A stretch of 29,776 nucleotides of DNA, from assembly GCA_002422785.1 (NCBI GenBank), contig DITK01000013.1:1-29776 (forward strand), read 5' to 3'. Under the pieces are notes generated by a model. The model was not told the origin of the DNA. It saw only the letters and a program-made list of their open reading frames with translations, and ran no database searches. Both the position numbers and the translations under genes were made by a program. The stretch is from Francisellaceae bacterium UBA6186 (GTDB lineage Bacteria; Pseudomonadota; Gammaproteobacteria; UBA6186; Azoamicaceae). Below, one piece after another: positions 15,453 through 24,607 of the stretch. Position 1 is the first letter of the stretch; the number at the start of each line of letters is the position of its first letter.

Positions 15453-16156
15453 TGAAATCATCATTTGCTGACAATGTCTCAACAACATTAAGAAAAATAG
15501 ATAAATTAGGTGTTAGAGAAAGAGTATTAATATTATTGACTTCTTTAGCAATCATTTATTTTTCGTGGCAAAGTTTGGTGCTTGATTATATCACTGGTTT
15601 GAAACAACAGCTTTCTGGTAATGCGTCTAAAGTGCAGCAACAGATTTCAAGTTTGCAAGGACAAATTAGTGAAGTATCTAATGCACTAAGTTTAGATCCG
15701 ATTATTCGGTTAGAAGAAAAAATAAAAAAAACTAAACAAGAAAATGATGATTTACAAAAAAAATTAGTGACTATGACAGAAAAATTAATTCCACCGAAAG
15801 AAATGACTTCATTATTAAAAACTATTTTAGATAATAAAGATCTTAAAGTTGTCCATGTCGAGAATATTGCGCCGATCCCATTGTTTGGCGGTAATAAAAA
15901 TAGCGAAGAAGAAAATGATGAAGAACAAATAGCTAAAGAAGCCGCCTTAAGATTTCAAGTATATAAGCATGGTATAGAAATTATTTTTACTGGTACGTTT
16001 TTCCAAATCAGGGATTTTTTGGCAGATGCAGAAAAATTACCATGGAAAGTATTATGGGAAGAATTAGAGTTTACGGTTGATAAATATCCAATAGCTAAAG
16101 TCAGGGTCGTTATTAAAACCTTGAGTATTAATGCTAATTTATTAGGTACTTCTTGA
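15452..16156 (+). CDS. mshJ: MshJ-like pilus biogenesis protein (PilO-like)
   Basis: MshJ is the MSHA counterpart of PilO, a bitopic inner-membrane protein pairing with the PilN-like protein. Family features seen here are LGVRERVLILLTSLAIIYFS (start and membrane helix, about 18-38), a coiled coil at about 55-115 (QQQISSLQGQISEVSNALS, EKIKKTKQENDDLQKKL), and the C-terminal domain with YKHGIEIIFTGTFFQIRDFL, KLPWKVLWEEL, YPIAKVRVVIKTLS and a final LLGTS. The LPW...W...YP...TLS pattern is typical of MshJ. Length is 234 residues. No mshK, secretin (mshL), ATPase (mshE) or pilin gene follows; the convergent secA begins 7 bp later. The rest of the system, if any, must lie elsewhere. Confidence 0.85.
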   Translation: MKSSFADNVSTTLRKIDKLGVRERVLILLTSLAIIYFSWQSLVLDYITGLKQQLSGNASKVQQQISSLQGQISEVSNALSLDPIIRLEEKIKKTKQENDDLQKKLVTMTEKLIPPKEMTSLLKTILDNKDLKVVHVENIAPIPLFGGNKNSEEENDEEQIAKEAALRFQVYKHGIEIIFTGTFFQIRDFLADAEKLPWKVLWEELEFTVDKYPIAKVRVVIKTLSINANLLGTS

Positions 16157-16163
16157 TACTAAA

Positions 16164-18854
16164 TTATAATTTACCATGACAATGCTTATATTTTTTGCCA
16201 GAATTACATGGGCAAGGTTCGTTTCTACCTGTCTTTTGATTATCAATTGACACTATATTATCTGAATCTACTATTTGAGATCCAGTATTATTCATGTTTT
16301 CTAAATCTTGATGTAGATATTTAATATTGCGTGGTGCGGAAATTGGTGGCACAAAAGTTTGCTCTAATGATTGGGCATCACTAATTTCTTGTAAATCAAT
16401 TCTGGCTAAAGTGCTAACAACATCTTGTCTAATATTATTTAACATTGCAGTAAATAGATTAAATGCTTCACGCTTATATTCTTGTTTAGGATCTTTTTGT
16501 GCGTAGCCACGTAAATGAATACTTTGTCTTAAATAATCCATAGTTGCTAAATGCTCTTTCCAATGATTGTCTAATACATTTAGCATAACCATCTTTTCTA
16601 AATGTCTCATATTAGTCGAACCAATTAATTGTTCTTTAGCTGCAAAAGATTCATGAAATAAGGTAATTATTTTTTGTTTTAGATTATCAGCTGATAAATT
16701 ACTATCTGTTTCTAACCATTGATTTATCTGTATATTATGATGTAATTCATGTGCTAAATAGGTTTCTAATTCAGATAAATTCCATTCTTCTAATAGACTA
16801 TTAATCGGTACAAATTCTTCAATAATGCGGCTTATTTCTTGGTGTGTAATTTCATTAACCATATTGCTACAATCATTAGTTGCAATTAATTCTGATCTTT
16901 GTTGATAAACTACAGTACGCTGATCGTTAGCTACATCATCAAAATCTAATAGTTGTTTTCTTATTTCAAAATTATGTCCTTCAACTTTTTTCTGTGCATT
17001 TTCCACTGCTCTAGTAATTAATGGATGAGTAATTGCTTCGCCTTTTTCTAGGCCTAACTTGTTTAATAGCGCTGAAATAGTATCTGATATAAAAATTCTC
17101 ATTAAATTATCTTCTAGAGATAAATAAAATTTAGTAATACCAGGATCACCTTGTCTCCCGGTTCTTCCCCGTAATTGATTATCAATACGTCTCGATTCAT
17201 GTCTTTCTGAGCCGATAACTTTTAAACCGCCAAGAGCTATGACTTGGTCATGTCTCGTTTGCCAAGCAATTTTTCTATTGTTAATTTCTTCTGGATCTAA
17301 AGTATTCAATTTAGCAAGTTCGGCTTTTAAATTGCCACCTAAAACTATATCTGTGCCACGACCTGCCATATTAGTTGCAATAGTTATAGTACCAGGACGA
17401 CCAGCTTCGGCTATAATTTCTGCTTCTTGGGCATGAAATTTAGCATTTAGTACTTGATGCTTAATTTTTTTTTGTAACAATAAATTAGATAAAAATTCTG
17501 AATTTTCTATAGAACTTGTGCCAACTAACACTGGTTGGCCACGATTTACACAATTTTCTATATCTTCCAAAATTGCTGCATATTTTTCTTTAACTTTAAG
17601 ATATATAACATCAGCTAAATCCTGACGTCTACAAGGTACGTTAGTTGGGATAACGACTACTTCCAGTCCATAAATATGTTGTAATTCGTAAGCTTCAGTA
17701 TCGGCAGTGCCGGTCATGCCAGATAATTTATCGTATAAACGAAAATAATTTTGGAAAGTTATAGATGCTAAAGTATGGCTTTCGTTTTGGATCGGAACTC
17801 CTTCTTTGGCTTCTACTGCTTGGTGGATACCATCAGACCAACGCCTACCAACCATGGCCCGTCCGGTATGTTCATCGATAATAATAATTTCGCTATTTTT
17901 TATTAAATAATCAACGTCTTGTTTAAATAGATAGTGTGCTTTTAATGCAGCATGTACGTGATGCATTAAATTAATATTACAAGCATCGTATAAGCCCTGA
18001 TTATCACGCAATAGATGTTCTTCAGATAAAATTTGTTCTATATGTTGATGCCCATCTTCTGTCAAGATGATTTGTCTGGCTTTTTCGTCAATAGTAAAAT
18101 CTTTAGTTTTTATTAAATTATTTATTAGCTTATTGATACGAATATATAGATCTATAGTTTCTTGACTTGCCCCCGAAATAATTAATGGAGTACGCGCTTC
18201 GTCAATTAAAACGGAATCAACTTCGTCAATAATTGCATAGTAAAGATCTCTTTGTACTAGTTCTTCAGTTGAAAAAGCCATATTGTCTCGTAAGTAGTCA
18301 AAACCAAATTCATTATTGGTGCCGTAAGTAATATCAGCCTGATAGGCAGCAAGTTTATCAGCCTTAGACATGGTTTCGCTAGTGATAATGCCAACGGTCA
18401 AACCTAAAGCGTCGTAAATTGGCTTCATCCACGCAGCATCTCGTTTTACCAGATAATCATTTACAGTTACAATATGGACACTATTGCCGGTTATTGCATT
18501 TAAATAAGCTGGTAAAGTTGCGACTAAGGTTTTGCCTTCACCAGTTCGCATTTCGGTAACTTTTCCTTGATGTAGCACGATTCCGCCAATTAGTTGCACA
18601 TCGAAATGTCGCATATTTAAAGTTCTTTTTGCAGCTTCTCTAACTATAGCAAACGCTTCTGGCAGCAGCAGTTCTAAAGTTTCTCCATTATTATATCGGT
18701 TTTTAAATTCATTAGTCTTACTTTTAATTTCTTTATCACTAAGTGATATTGTCGTTTGCTCTAATTGATTTATTGTTGCAACTATTTTAGCTAATTTTTT
18801 TATGGTTCTATCATTTTTACTACCAAAAATCTTTTTTAATATTTCTATAAACAT
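16164..18854 (-). CDS. secA: SecA, preprotein translocase ATPase
   Basis: SecA drives secretory proteins through SecYEG using ATP. The 896-residue length is full. Visible parts include Walker A (MRTGEGKTLVAT, Lys108), IVTVNDYLVKRDAAWM, the DEAD-like box IIDEVDSVLIDEARTPLI, TGTADTEAYE, ATNMAGRGTDIVLGG, RIDNQLRGRTGRQGDPG, the helical scaffold region with FDDVANDQR, and the C-terminal zinc-binding tail NEPCPCNSGKKYKHCHG that binds SecB and lipids. The intact zinc tail suggests SecB is present. It is leftward, convergent with mshJ and divergent from dciA with a 45-bp gap. In enterics secA follows secM, while in many other gammaproteobacteria dciA sits beside it, as here. Confidence 0.99.
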   Translation of the reverse strand: MFIEILKKIFGSKNDRTIKKLAKIVATINQLEQTTISLSDKEIKSKTNEFKNRYNNGETLELLLPEAFAIVREAAKRTLNMRHFDVQLIGGIVLHQGKVTEMRTGEGKTLVATLPAYLNAITGNSVHIVTVNDYLVKRDAAWMKPIYDALGLTVGIITSETMSKADKLAAYQADITYGTNNEFGFDYLRDNMAFSTEELVQRDLYYAIIDEVDSVLIDEARTPLIISGASQETIDLYIRINKLINNLIKTKDFTIDEKARQIILTEDGHQHIEQILSEEHLLRDNQGLYDACNINLMHHVHAALKAHYLFKQDVDYLIKNSEIIIIDEHTGRAMVGRRWSDGIHQAVEAKEGVPIQNESHTLASITFQNYFRLYDKLSGMTGTADTEAYELQHIYGLEVVVIPTNVPCRRQDLADVIYLKVKEKYAAILEDIENCVNRGQPVLVGTSSIENSEFLSNLLLQKKIKHQVLNAKFHAQEAEIIAEAGRPGTITIATNMAGRGTDIVLGGNLKAELAKLNTLDPEEINNRKIAWQTRHDQVIALGGLKVIGSERHESRRIDNQLRGRTGRQGDPGITKFYLSLEDNLMRIFISDTISALLNKLGLEKGEAITHPLITRAVENAQKKVEGHNFEIRKQLLDFDDVANDQRTVVYQQRSELIATNDCSNMVNEITHQEISRIIEEFVPINSLLEEWNLSELETYLAHELHHNIQINQWLETDSNLSADNLKQKIITLFHESFAAKEQLIGSTNMRHLEKMVMLNVLDNHWKEHLATMDYLRQSIHLRGYAQKDPKQEYKREAFNLFTAMLNNIRQDVVSTLARIDLQEISDAQSLEQTFVPPISAPRNIKYLHQDLENMNNTGSQIVDSDNIVSIDNQKTGRNEPCPCNSGKKYKHCHGKL

Positions 18855-18887
18855 TTGCTATAAACTCACTTATTATTTTAAAATTTT

Positions 18888-18916
18888 ATTATATATACTA
18901 TGAAACACATTATGAA
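18888..18916 (-). promoter_or_regulatory. Candidate promoter for secA
   Basis: On the minus strand TATAAT (18888-18893) lies 17 bp from TTCATA (18911-18916, four of six matches to the -35 consensus). The -35 would sit inside the first codons of dciA, a consequence of the 45-bp divergent gap. Confidence 0.35.
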
Positions 18917-19442
18917 ATATACTAGCACACAGCACATAAATACATTACTACATAATTCCTCAATAATTACCGATTTTTGCAATAAACTGCAACAGTTGAA
19001 ACAACTAAATCAAATAGTATCTAGTTTGTTACCAACCACAATTGCTAACAATTGTTCTGTGGCTAATTTACGTGACGGTATACTTATCTTAACAACTAAT
19101 AGTCCAGTTTGGAAACATCAAATTAATTTTTTAAAAATCGATTTATTAGAAAAACTTAGAAATACTAGTCCTATGTGGGCGGGCATTATTTCTATATCAG
19201 TAAGAATAGATTATTTAGCCGAGGATTTAAATACATACCAAAATAATGTTAAACTAAGTAACTCAAATATAATAACTAACAACACTAGTACCGATAAAAT
19301 TAATCATAAAATTAAAGTTAATAAAAACTTTACCATATCCCCTCAAACAGCTTTATTAGTTAACTCTATTGTTGATCAGGAAATTAGTTATCAACCATTA
19401 TCTTGCAAACTAAAAAATTTAATTGAAAAACTTTGCCAATAA
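18900..19442 (+). CDS. dciA: DciA (DUF721), replicative helicase loader/operator
   Basis: DciA proteins load or operate the DnaB replicative helicase in bacteria that lack DnaC/DnaI. The N-terminal half shows the DUF721 layout: helices (about 13-45), the strand LRDGILILTTNSPVWKHQIN and a following helix (LKIDLLEKL). PVWKHQINFLK is the most recognisable piece (usually S.AW...L). The C-terminal half is Asn/Thr/Lys-rich and probably disordered, as is common in the family. Length is 180 residues. The location beside secA on the opposite strand is the usual place for dciA in gammaproteobacteria and raises confidence. Two ATG codons are possible, at 18900 and 18912; neither has a strong ribosome binding site. 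Confidence 0.82.
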   Translation: MKHIMKYTSTQHINTLLHNSSIITDFCNKLQQLKQLNQIVSSLLPTTIANNCSVANLRDGILILTTNSPVWKHQINFLKIDLLEKLRNTSPMWAGIISISVRIDYLAEDLNTYQNNVKLSNSNIITNNTSTDKINHKIKVNKNFTISPQTALLVNSIVDQEISYQPLSCKLKNLIEKLCQ

Positions 19443-19454
19443 TAAATTAAACAA

Positions 19455-19484
19455 TTGACCTGAACATTTAACTTTGGGTAATAT
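19455..19484 (+). promoter_or_regulatory. Candidate promoter for the bamA-rnhB operon
   Basis: TTGACC (19455-19460, five of six) is followed after 18 bp by TAATAT (19479-19484). It is the best pair in the 71-bp gap between dciA and bamA, about 30 bp before the bamA start. Transcription from dciA may also read through. Confidence 0.4.
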
Positions 19485-19513
19485 GTTGGTTTTAATCTTC
19501 TTAATGGAATAAT

Positions 19514-21820
19514 ATGAACTTGCAATTTATAAAATATTTAGTCGGCTTTATTTTTGGGTTGTTAATTATTGTTAGTCAATCTTTTGCTTTCGATACATTT
19601 ATTGTTGACAAGATTAAAATTCAAGGTTTAAAAAGAATTTCTCAAGAAGCAGTGTTACAAGAACTAAATTTAACTGTTGGTCAAAAATTAACTGCAGAAA
19701 AAGCACAACAGATTATAAAATCTTTATACAAGACTAATTTTTTTAAAGATGTTCAGTTAGAAAGAGATACTAATAATTTAGTTATAAAGTTAAAAGAAAG
19801 AGCAGTGATATCTAAGTTAGAGATAACTGGTATTAAATCCAAGGATCCAATAAATAAAATTTTGAAGGAAGCTCAAATCATAGAAGGTTTAGTTTATGAT
19901 CCTAGCGCAATTTATAAAGCTGAAAGAGAAATTGAGCGACATTATTTAAGTAAAGGACGATACGGAGTACAGGTAGATACTAACATTTCTGAGCAATTGC
20001 GAGATAGAGTGGCAGTGACTATTGCTATCCAGGAAGGTGACGAAGCAAAAATTAAAGAAATTAAAATTAATGGTAACACTAAATTTAAAGAAGCTTTGTT
20101 ACTAAAGCAATTATTTCATGGTAAAACTAATTGGTTATCTTGGTATAGCAAAAACGATCGTTATTTTAAAGAAAAATTAGATGCTGATTTAGAAGTATTA
20201 CAATCTTATTATATGGATCGTGGTTATATAAATTTTCAAATTGACTCTACTCAAGTTTCTTTAACTGCAGATAAAAAACATGTTTATATAACTATAAATA
20301 TCACTGAAGGCGAACAATATACTTTTGGTAAAGTTACTTTGTCTGGTCAATTTGTTGTCCCTAAAGAACAAATTGAAAAAATAGTTGTCAATAAAGTTAA
20401 ACCAGGAGATATATTTTCCAGGAAAATATTATGGGAAATAAAACATCAGATTGAAGATAAGCTAGGAGAAGTAGGCTTCAGTAAATCTGATATAAGGTTG
20501 AATTTTGAAACTTTAGAAGAGCAGCGTCAAATTAGTATTGATCTTGCCATAAACCCTAATCAGAGAATTACAGTACGTAAAATTATAATAACTGGTAATT
20601 ATTTAACACAAGATTTTGTGTTACGCAGAATGCTACCACAATTTGAAAGCACATGGATATCAAACAAGGATATAAAAGAAGGCAAACAACAAATTTTGCG
20701 TCATGGTTATGCTGGCAAAGTAGATGTGATACATCATTCGGTGCCAGATAAAGAAGATCAAGTAGACTTAGAGTACAAAATGGAAGAACAGCGTACTATG
20801 CAGATACATGCAGGAATTAGTTATTCTGGCGGTGAAGGGATCGGCTATAATATGGGGGCCGACATTAAAAATTTTGTTGGCACCGGGCGTGATGTAGGCT
20901 TTCTATTTGAAAATAGTAAAATAAATACTTCTTATAAATTTAATTACTATAATCCATATTTTACCATGGATGGCATTGGTTTTGGTTATGATGTATATTT
21001 TCAACGCCAAAACCTTAGTAAATGTTCTGATATATTTGATTATTCTACCGATAATATGGGGGGAAATTTACATTGGTCCATGCCAGTATCTCAGTATAGT
21101 GCTAGTTATCTAGGATTTGGTTACAATGAAACTAAATTACATGTACCTGCAAACCCACCACAAGAGATTAAAGATTTTACTAAACAGAAAGGATTTAGTT
21201 ATCAGGAATATATTGCAAATGTTAGCTGGCGTTATAATTCTTTCGACAGATATATATTTCCAACCAATGGTGCTACCCACCAAGTAGGTCTTAAGTATAA
21301 TATTCCACCATCAAAAATTAAATATTATGTTTTTAATTATGGATCTAGTTGGTATCGACCAATTGTTAAAGATTATATTTTTAATTTTTCTAGTGACATT
21401 AATTATGGTAGAAAATACGGTAATGATCCTTATCCATTTTTTAGAAATTTTTTTATTGGTGGCGCAGATAATTTAAGGGGATTTGAAGAAAGATCTTTGG
21501 GACCTAAAGATTCCCAAGGTCGTCCAATGGGTGGTAACTTGTTAGTTAATTTTAGAACAGCAGTTATTTTCCCCGTGCCTTTTAAGCCTGATTTAGAAAA
21601 TGTTAGGCCATCGGTATTTATGGATGTCGGTCAGGTATACGATACTTACAAAAAATATAATCATCGATCAAGTGGTGGCCTAAGATACGCAGCTGGTGTT
21701 TCAGTTGCTATTAATACTCCTTTAGGTGTGCCTGTTACTTTAAGTTTATCTAAACCGTTAAATTTAAAACCTGGCGATCAAAGAGAGACATTTTCATTTA
21801 CATTTGCAGCAAATTATTAA
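19514..21820 (+). CDS. bamA: BamA, outer-membrane protein assembly factor
   Basis: BamA is the barrel-forming core of the BAM complex that inserts beta-barrel proteins into the outer membrane. The 768-residue precursor has a signal peptide ending QSFA (about residue 25), five POTRA repeats (starting FIVDKIKIQGLKRIS; the last begins ITVRKIIITGNYLT) and a C-terminal barrel from about 420. The barrel holds the conserved loop-6 motif as NLRGFEERSLGP and ends in the aromatic strand FSFTFAANY. Length is close to that of other gammaproteobacteria. It is the first of seven co-directional genes for outer-membrane biogenesis. The rseP-type protease gene that normally precedes bamA is absent; dciA is upstream instead. 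Confidence 0.98.
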   Translation: MNLQFIKYLVGFIFGLLIIVSQSFAFDTFIVDKIKIQGLKRISQEAVLQELNLTVGQKLTAEKAQQIIKSLYKTNFFKDVQLERDTNNLVIKLKERAVISKLEITGIKSKDPINKILKEAQIIEGLVYDPSAIYKAEREIERHYLSKGRYGVQVDTNISEQLRDRVAVTIAIQEGDEAKIKEIKINGNTKFKEALLLKQLFHGKTNWLSWYSKNDRYFKEKLDADLEVLQSYYMDRGYINFQIDSTQVSLTADKKHVYITINITEGEQYTFGKVTLSGQFVVPKEQIEKIVVNKVKPGDIFSRKILWEIKHQIEDKLGEVGFSKSDIRLNFETLEEQRQISIDLAINPNQRITVRKIIITGNYLTQDFVLRRMLPQFESTWISNKDIKEGKQQILRHGYAGKVDVIHHSVPDKEDQVDLEYKMEEQRTMQIHAGISYSGGEGIGYNMGADIKNFVGTGRDVGFLFENSKINTSYKFNYYNPYFTMDGIGFGYDVYFQRQNLSKCSDIFDYSTDNMGGNLHWSMPVSQYSASYLGFGYNETKLHVPANPPQEIKDFTKQKGFSYQEYIANVSWRYNSFDRYIFPTNGATHQVGLKYNIPPSKIKYYVFNYGSSWYRPIVKDYIFNFSSDINYGRKYGNDPYPFFRNFFIGGADNLRGFEERSLGPKDSQGRPMGGNLLVNFRTAVIFPVPFKPDLENVRPSVFMDVGQVYDTYKKYNHRSSGGLRYAAGVSVAINTPLGVPVTLSLSKPLNLKPGDQRETFSFTFAANY

Positions 21821-21824
21821 GGAG
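21819..21824 (+). promoter_or_regulatory. Strong ribosome binding site fixing a TTG start for skp
   Basis: AAGGAG overlaps the bamA stop codon and lies 7 nt before TTG at 21832. This spacing is ideal and decides for the TTG over later ATG codons, such as the one in KIMNLG. Confidence 0.75.
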
Positions 21825-21831
21825 AGATTAC

Positions 21832-22371
21832 TTGAAAACATCGATAAAAATTATGAATTTAGGTTTAATTTTAGTAAGCGCATTGTTAAGTATGCATAAT
21901 ATGTGTTTTGCAGCTGAAGGTAGTTTAAAAATTGGGATTATAAATACTAAAAATTTAGAAAATTGCTTATATGCAAAACATTTACAAAAAAATTTAGAAA
22001 AAGAATTTACTCCACGTACTGATAAATTTGAGGTTAAAAAACAAGAATTACAAAGTAAACAAGAGTTGTTTCAACGCGATAAAGCAGTGTTGTCAGAAAA
22101 AGAACGTATGGCTAAAGATCGTGAATTAACCAAATTGCAACAAGAAGTACAGCATATGTTCGAAAGCTTAGGTTCTGAATTTAAATCTCGTCAACAAGAA
22201 GAATCAGTGGTATTTAATAAAATTATCGATGATGCAGTAGCCCATCTAGCTAAGCAAGAAAAATATGATTTAATCTTAATAGACCAGGTGGTTTTGTATA
22301 ATGCTGATTTTTTAGATTGTACTAATAAAATTATTACCGCAGTAGATGCTAAATTTAAAAGTAAGAAATAA
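21832..22371 (+). CDS. skp: Skp/OmpH, periplasmic chaperone for outer-membrane proteins
   Basis: Skp is a trimeric periplasmic chaperone that holds unfolded outer-membrane proteins on the way to BamA. The 179-residue precursor has a signal peptide (MNLGLILVSALLSMHNMCFA, cleavage near 28), the short strand LKIGIINTKNLE, then long charged helices (about 50-125) that form the tentacles, and a final strand/helix with YDLILIDQVVLYNADF. This order is typical of OmpH. It starts with TTG, supported by a strong AAGGAG site that overlaps the end of bamA. Position between bamA and lpxD is the classic one. Confidence 0.93.
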   Translation: MKTSIKIMNLGLILVSALLSMHNMCFAAEGSLKIGIINTKNLENCLYAKHLQKNLEKEFTPRTDKFEVKKQELQSKQELFQRDKAVLSEKERMAKDRELTKLQQEVQHMFESLGSEFKSRQQEESVVFNKIIDDAVAHLAKQEKYDLILIDQVVLYNADFLDCTNKIITAVDAKFKSKK

Positions 22372-22389
22372 GTTATCAAGTGAATTTGA

Positions 22390-23397
22390 ATGCTAAATTT
22401 AAATAAACCAATAAAATTATTAGAATTATCTAAAATAATAGGTGCTCAGCTGCATTTTTCTGCTAAGTTAAATAAAGATGATACATTTAATAAAATTATT
22501 AGCTCAATAGACACCATAGATCTAGCTAATGCCGAACAAGTAACCTTTCTTGCCAATCCGCTATATGCAAAATATTTAGCCGCAACTGCAGCTGCGGTAA
22601 TTATTCAGCCTAAATATATAGATAAATGCCAATCAGTAGCATTGGTTACTAATAATCCTAGATTGGCATTGGCAAAATTATTACAGCTATGTGAACCACC
22701 CAAGCCATTGCCAAGCATCCATGCTTCTTGTGTTCTTGGCAGTAATATTAATATTGGAAAAAATGTTACTATCGAACCAGGTGTAGTTATTGGTAACAAT
22801 TGTTTTATAGGGGATAATACAGTTATTAAAGCCAATGTAGTTTTATATGATAAAGTAAATATTGGTAATAATTGTTTAATTCATAGCAATACTGTTATTG
22901 GTGCTGATGGTTTTGGCTACGCTCAAGATGAGCGTAATAATTGGGTAAAAATGCCTCATTTAGGTGGAGTAGTTATTGAAAGTGAAGTAGAAATTGGTAG
23001 TAATACTTCTATCGATCGTGGCTGTATTGGTGATACGTTAATAAAAAAAGGCGTGATTATAGATAATTTAGTGCAAATTGCACATAATGTAGTAATTGGC
23101 GAATACACTGCTATAGCTGGATGTGTTGCAATAGGCGGCAGCACAGTTATTGGTAGTCGCTGTTTAATTGGCGGAGCTACGACTATTGCTGGGCATTTAA
23201 CGATTATTGATAATGTGCATATTACGGGAACATCTAGTATTAATAAATCTTTACTAAAAGCCGGGGTTTATTCTTCTGGTTTGCCAGCTAAAGACAATAT
23301 GACGTGGAAAAAAAATACGGTAAGATTTAATTTGTTAGATCAAACTTTTAAAGAAATATTTAGTAAAATTAAAAATTTAGAAGAGAGAATAAAATAA
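22390..23397 (+). CDS. lpxD: LpxD, UDP-3-O-acylglucosamine N-acyltransferase
   Basis: LpxD adds the second 3-hydroxyacyl chain, from acyl-ACP, to the UDP-glucosamine intermediate of lipid A synthesis. The 335-residue protein shows the N-terminal uridine-binding domain (about 1-105, with VTFLANPLYAKYL), a left-handed beta-helix made of hexapeptide repeats (about 110-285, such as VVIGNNCFIGDNTVI) and a C-terminal helix. His232 in IAHNVVIG corresponds to the catalytic base, and His269 in AGHLTI is also conserved. YSSGLPAKDNMTWKK is the usual post-helix motif. The ATG is 18 bp after skp. It works with the adjacent fabZ, lpxA and lpxB products. Confidence 0.97.
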   Translation: MLNLNKPIKLLELSKIIGAQLHFSAKLNKDDTFNKIISSIDTIDLANAEQVTFLANPLYAKYLAATAAAVIIQPKYIDKCQSVALVTNNPRLALAKLLQLCEPPKPLPSIHASCVLGSNINIGKNVTIEPGVVIGNNCFIGDNTVIKANVVLYDKVNIGNNCLIHSNTVIGADGFGYAQDERNNWVKMPHLGGVVIESEVEIGSNTSIDRGCIGDTLIKKGVIIDNLVQIAHNVVIGEYTAIAGCVAIGGSTVIGSRCLIGGATTIAGHLTIIDNVHITGTSSINKSLLKAGVYSSGLPAKDNMTWKKNTVRFNLLDQTFKEIFSKIKNLEERIK

Positions 23398-23402
23398 TTA
23401 GC

Positions 23403-23840
23403 ATGGATATATTAGATATTAGAAAATACTTACCACATAGATATCCTTTTTTATTGATTGATAAAGTGCTTAATTATGAAATAGGGAAAAAACTGTCGGC
23501 GATTAAAAATGTTACGATAAACGAACCGTTTTTTACCGGACATTTCCCATCTAAACCAATAATGCCTGGTGTGTTAATTGTAGAAGCACTCGCACAAGCT
23601 GCAGCTATTTTAGCTTATCGCAGCTTAGAAAATCCTGATGTAGAAAAAACTTTGTTTTATCTAGGATCTATAGATAATACTAGATTCAAAAAAATAGTAG
23701 TTCCCGGCGATCAATTATTGTTAAATATAGAAATAACAGCGCATAGAAACACAATTTGGAAATTTACCGGTCAAGCATTAGTGGATGGCCAAATTGCATG
23801 TAGTACCGAAGTTACTTGTGCTGAGGGTACGGTAGTATGA
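23403..23840 (+). CDS. fabZ: FabZ, 3-hydroxyacyl-ACP dehydratase
   Basis: FabZ dehydrates 3-hydroxyacyl-ACP in fatty acid elongation and competes with LpxA and LpxD for the same substrate, which is why these genes are clustered. The hot-dog fold protein of 145 residues has LPHRYPFLLIDKV at the start, the catalytic His47 in FFTGHFPSKPIMPGVL and catalytic Glu61 in IVEALAQAA. Length and motifs are complete. It starts 5 bp after lpxD and ends overlapping lpxA by 4 bp (ATGA). Confidence 0.98.
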   Translation: MDILDIRKYLPHRYPFLLIDKVLNYEIGKKLSAIKNVTINEPFFTGHFPSKPIMPGVLIVEALAQAAAILAYRSLENPDVEKTLFYLGSIDNTRFKKIVVPGDQLLLNIEITAHRNTIWKFTGQALVDGQIACSTEVTCAEGTVV

Positions 23841-24607
23841 TAAGCAAACATGCTGTCGTTCATCATTCGGCCAAACTAGCAACTGATGTTGTGGTAGGGG
23901 AGTTTTCCGTTATTGGAGATAATGTTGAAATTGGCCCAGGAACTTGGATTGGATCACATGTGGTTATTAAAGGACCAACTAAAATTGGTAAAAATAACAA
24001 AATTTATCAATTTTCATCGATTGGGATCGAATGTCAGGATAAAAAATATAATGGAGAACCTACAACTTTAGAAATTGGTGATAATAATATTTTCAGAGAA
24101 AACTGTACCGTGCATCGCGGTACTGCCCTCGGTCGGTATACCACAACAATTGGTCACGATAATTTATTTATGAGTAATACTCACGTTGCCCATGATTGTC
24201 TGGTCGGCAACAATGTAATATTGTCTCACGGAGCATCCCTGGCTGGGCATGTGACAATTCAAGATCATGTCAATTTAAGTGGTTTTGTTGGAGTAAATCA
24301 ATTTTGCAATATCGGTGCCTATAGCTTTGCTGCCGGTGGTGCGATGATTATTAAAGATGTATTACCCTATGTAATAGTTGCAGGACACCCTGCTCAAGTG
24401 TGTGGAATTAATATAGTTGGCTTAGAGCGTAATAATTTTTCCCCGGAAGATATATTGATTATTAAACAAGCATATAAAATAATTTTTATATCAAGCAAGA
24501 CAGTCATCGATGCTATAGAAAAATTAAAATCATTAGCAGCTAATTGTCAGCCTATCCAGCTGTTTATAGATTTTTTACAACAATCTAAAAGAGGTATTTT
24601 ACGTTAA
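23837..24607 (+). CDS. lpxA: LpxA, UDP-N-acetylglucosamine O-acyltransferase
   Basis: LpxA performs the first step of lipid A synthesis, moving a 3-hydroxyacyl chain from ACP to UDP-GlcNAc. The 256-residue protein has a left-handed beta-helix of hexapeptide repeats, the loop with QDKKYNGEPT, catalytic His119 in THVAHDCLVGNN, and a helical C-terminus ending SKRGILR, as in E. coli (STRGLIR). By hand alignment, Gly167 matches E. coli Gly173, the acyl-chain ruler; glycine there fits a long chain (about C14) rather than the C10 seen where it is Met. The chain-length statement is inference. It overlaps fabZ by 4 bp, and lpxB appears to start inside its last codons. Confidence 0.97.
   Translation: MISKHAVVHHSAKLATDVVVGEFSVIGDNVEIGPGTWIGSHVVIKGPTKIGKNNKIYQFSSIGIECQDKKYNGEPTTLEIGDNNIFRENCTVHRGTALGRYTTTIGHDNLFMSNTHVAHDCLVGNNVILSHGASLAGHVTIQDHVNLSGFVGVNQFCNIGAYSFAAGGAMIIKDVLPYVIVAGHPAQVCGINIVGLERNNFSPEDILIIKQAYKIIFISSKTVIDAIEKLKSLAANCQPIQLFIDFLQQSKRGILR
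24590..24594 (+). promoter_or_regulatory. Ribosome binding site placing the lpxB start at ACG
   Basis: AGAGG within the end of lpxA is 6 nt before ACG at 24601, the proposed first codon of lpxB. No ATG, GTG or TTG occurs in the lpxB frame between the upstream stop (24586) and TTG 24691, which would delete the conserved N-terminus. Confidence 0.5.
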
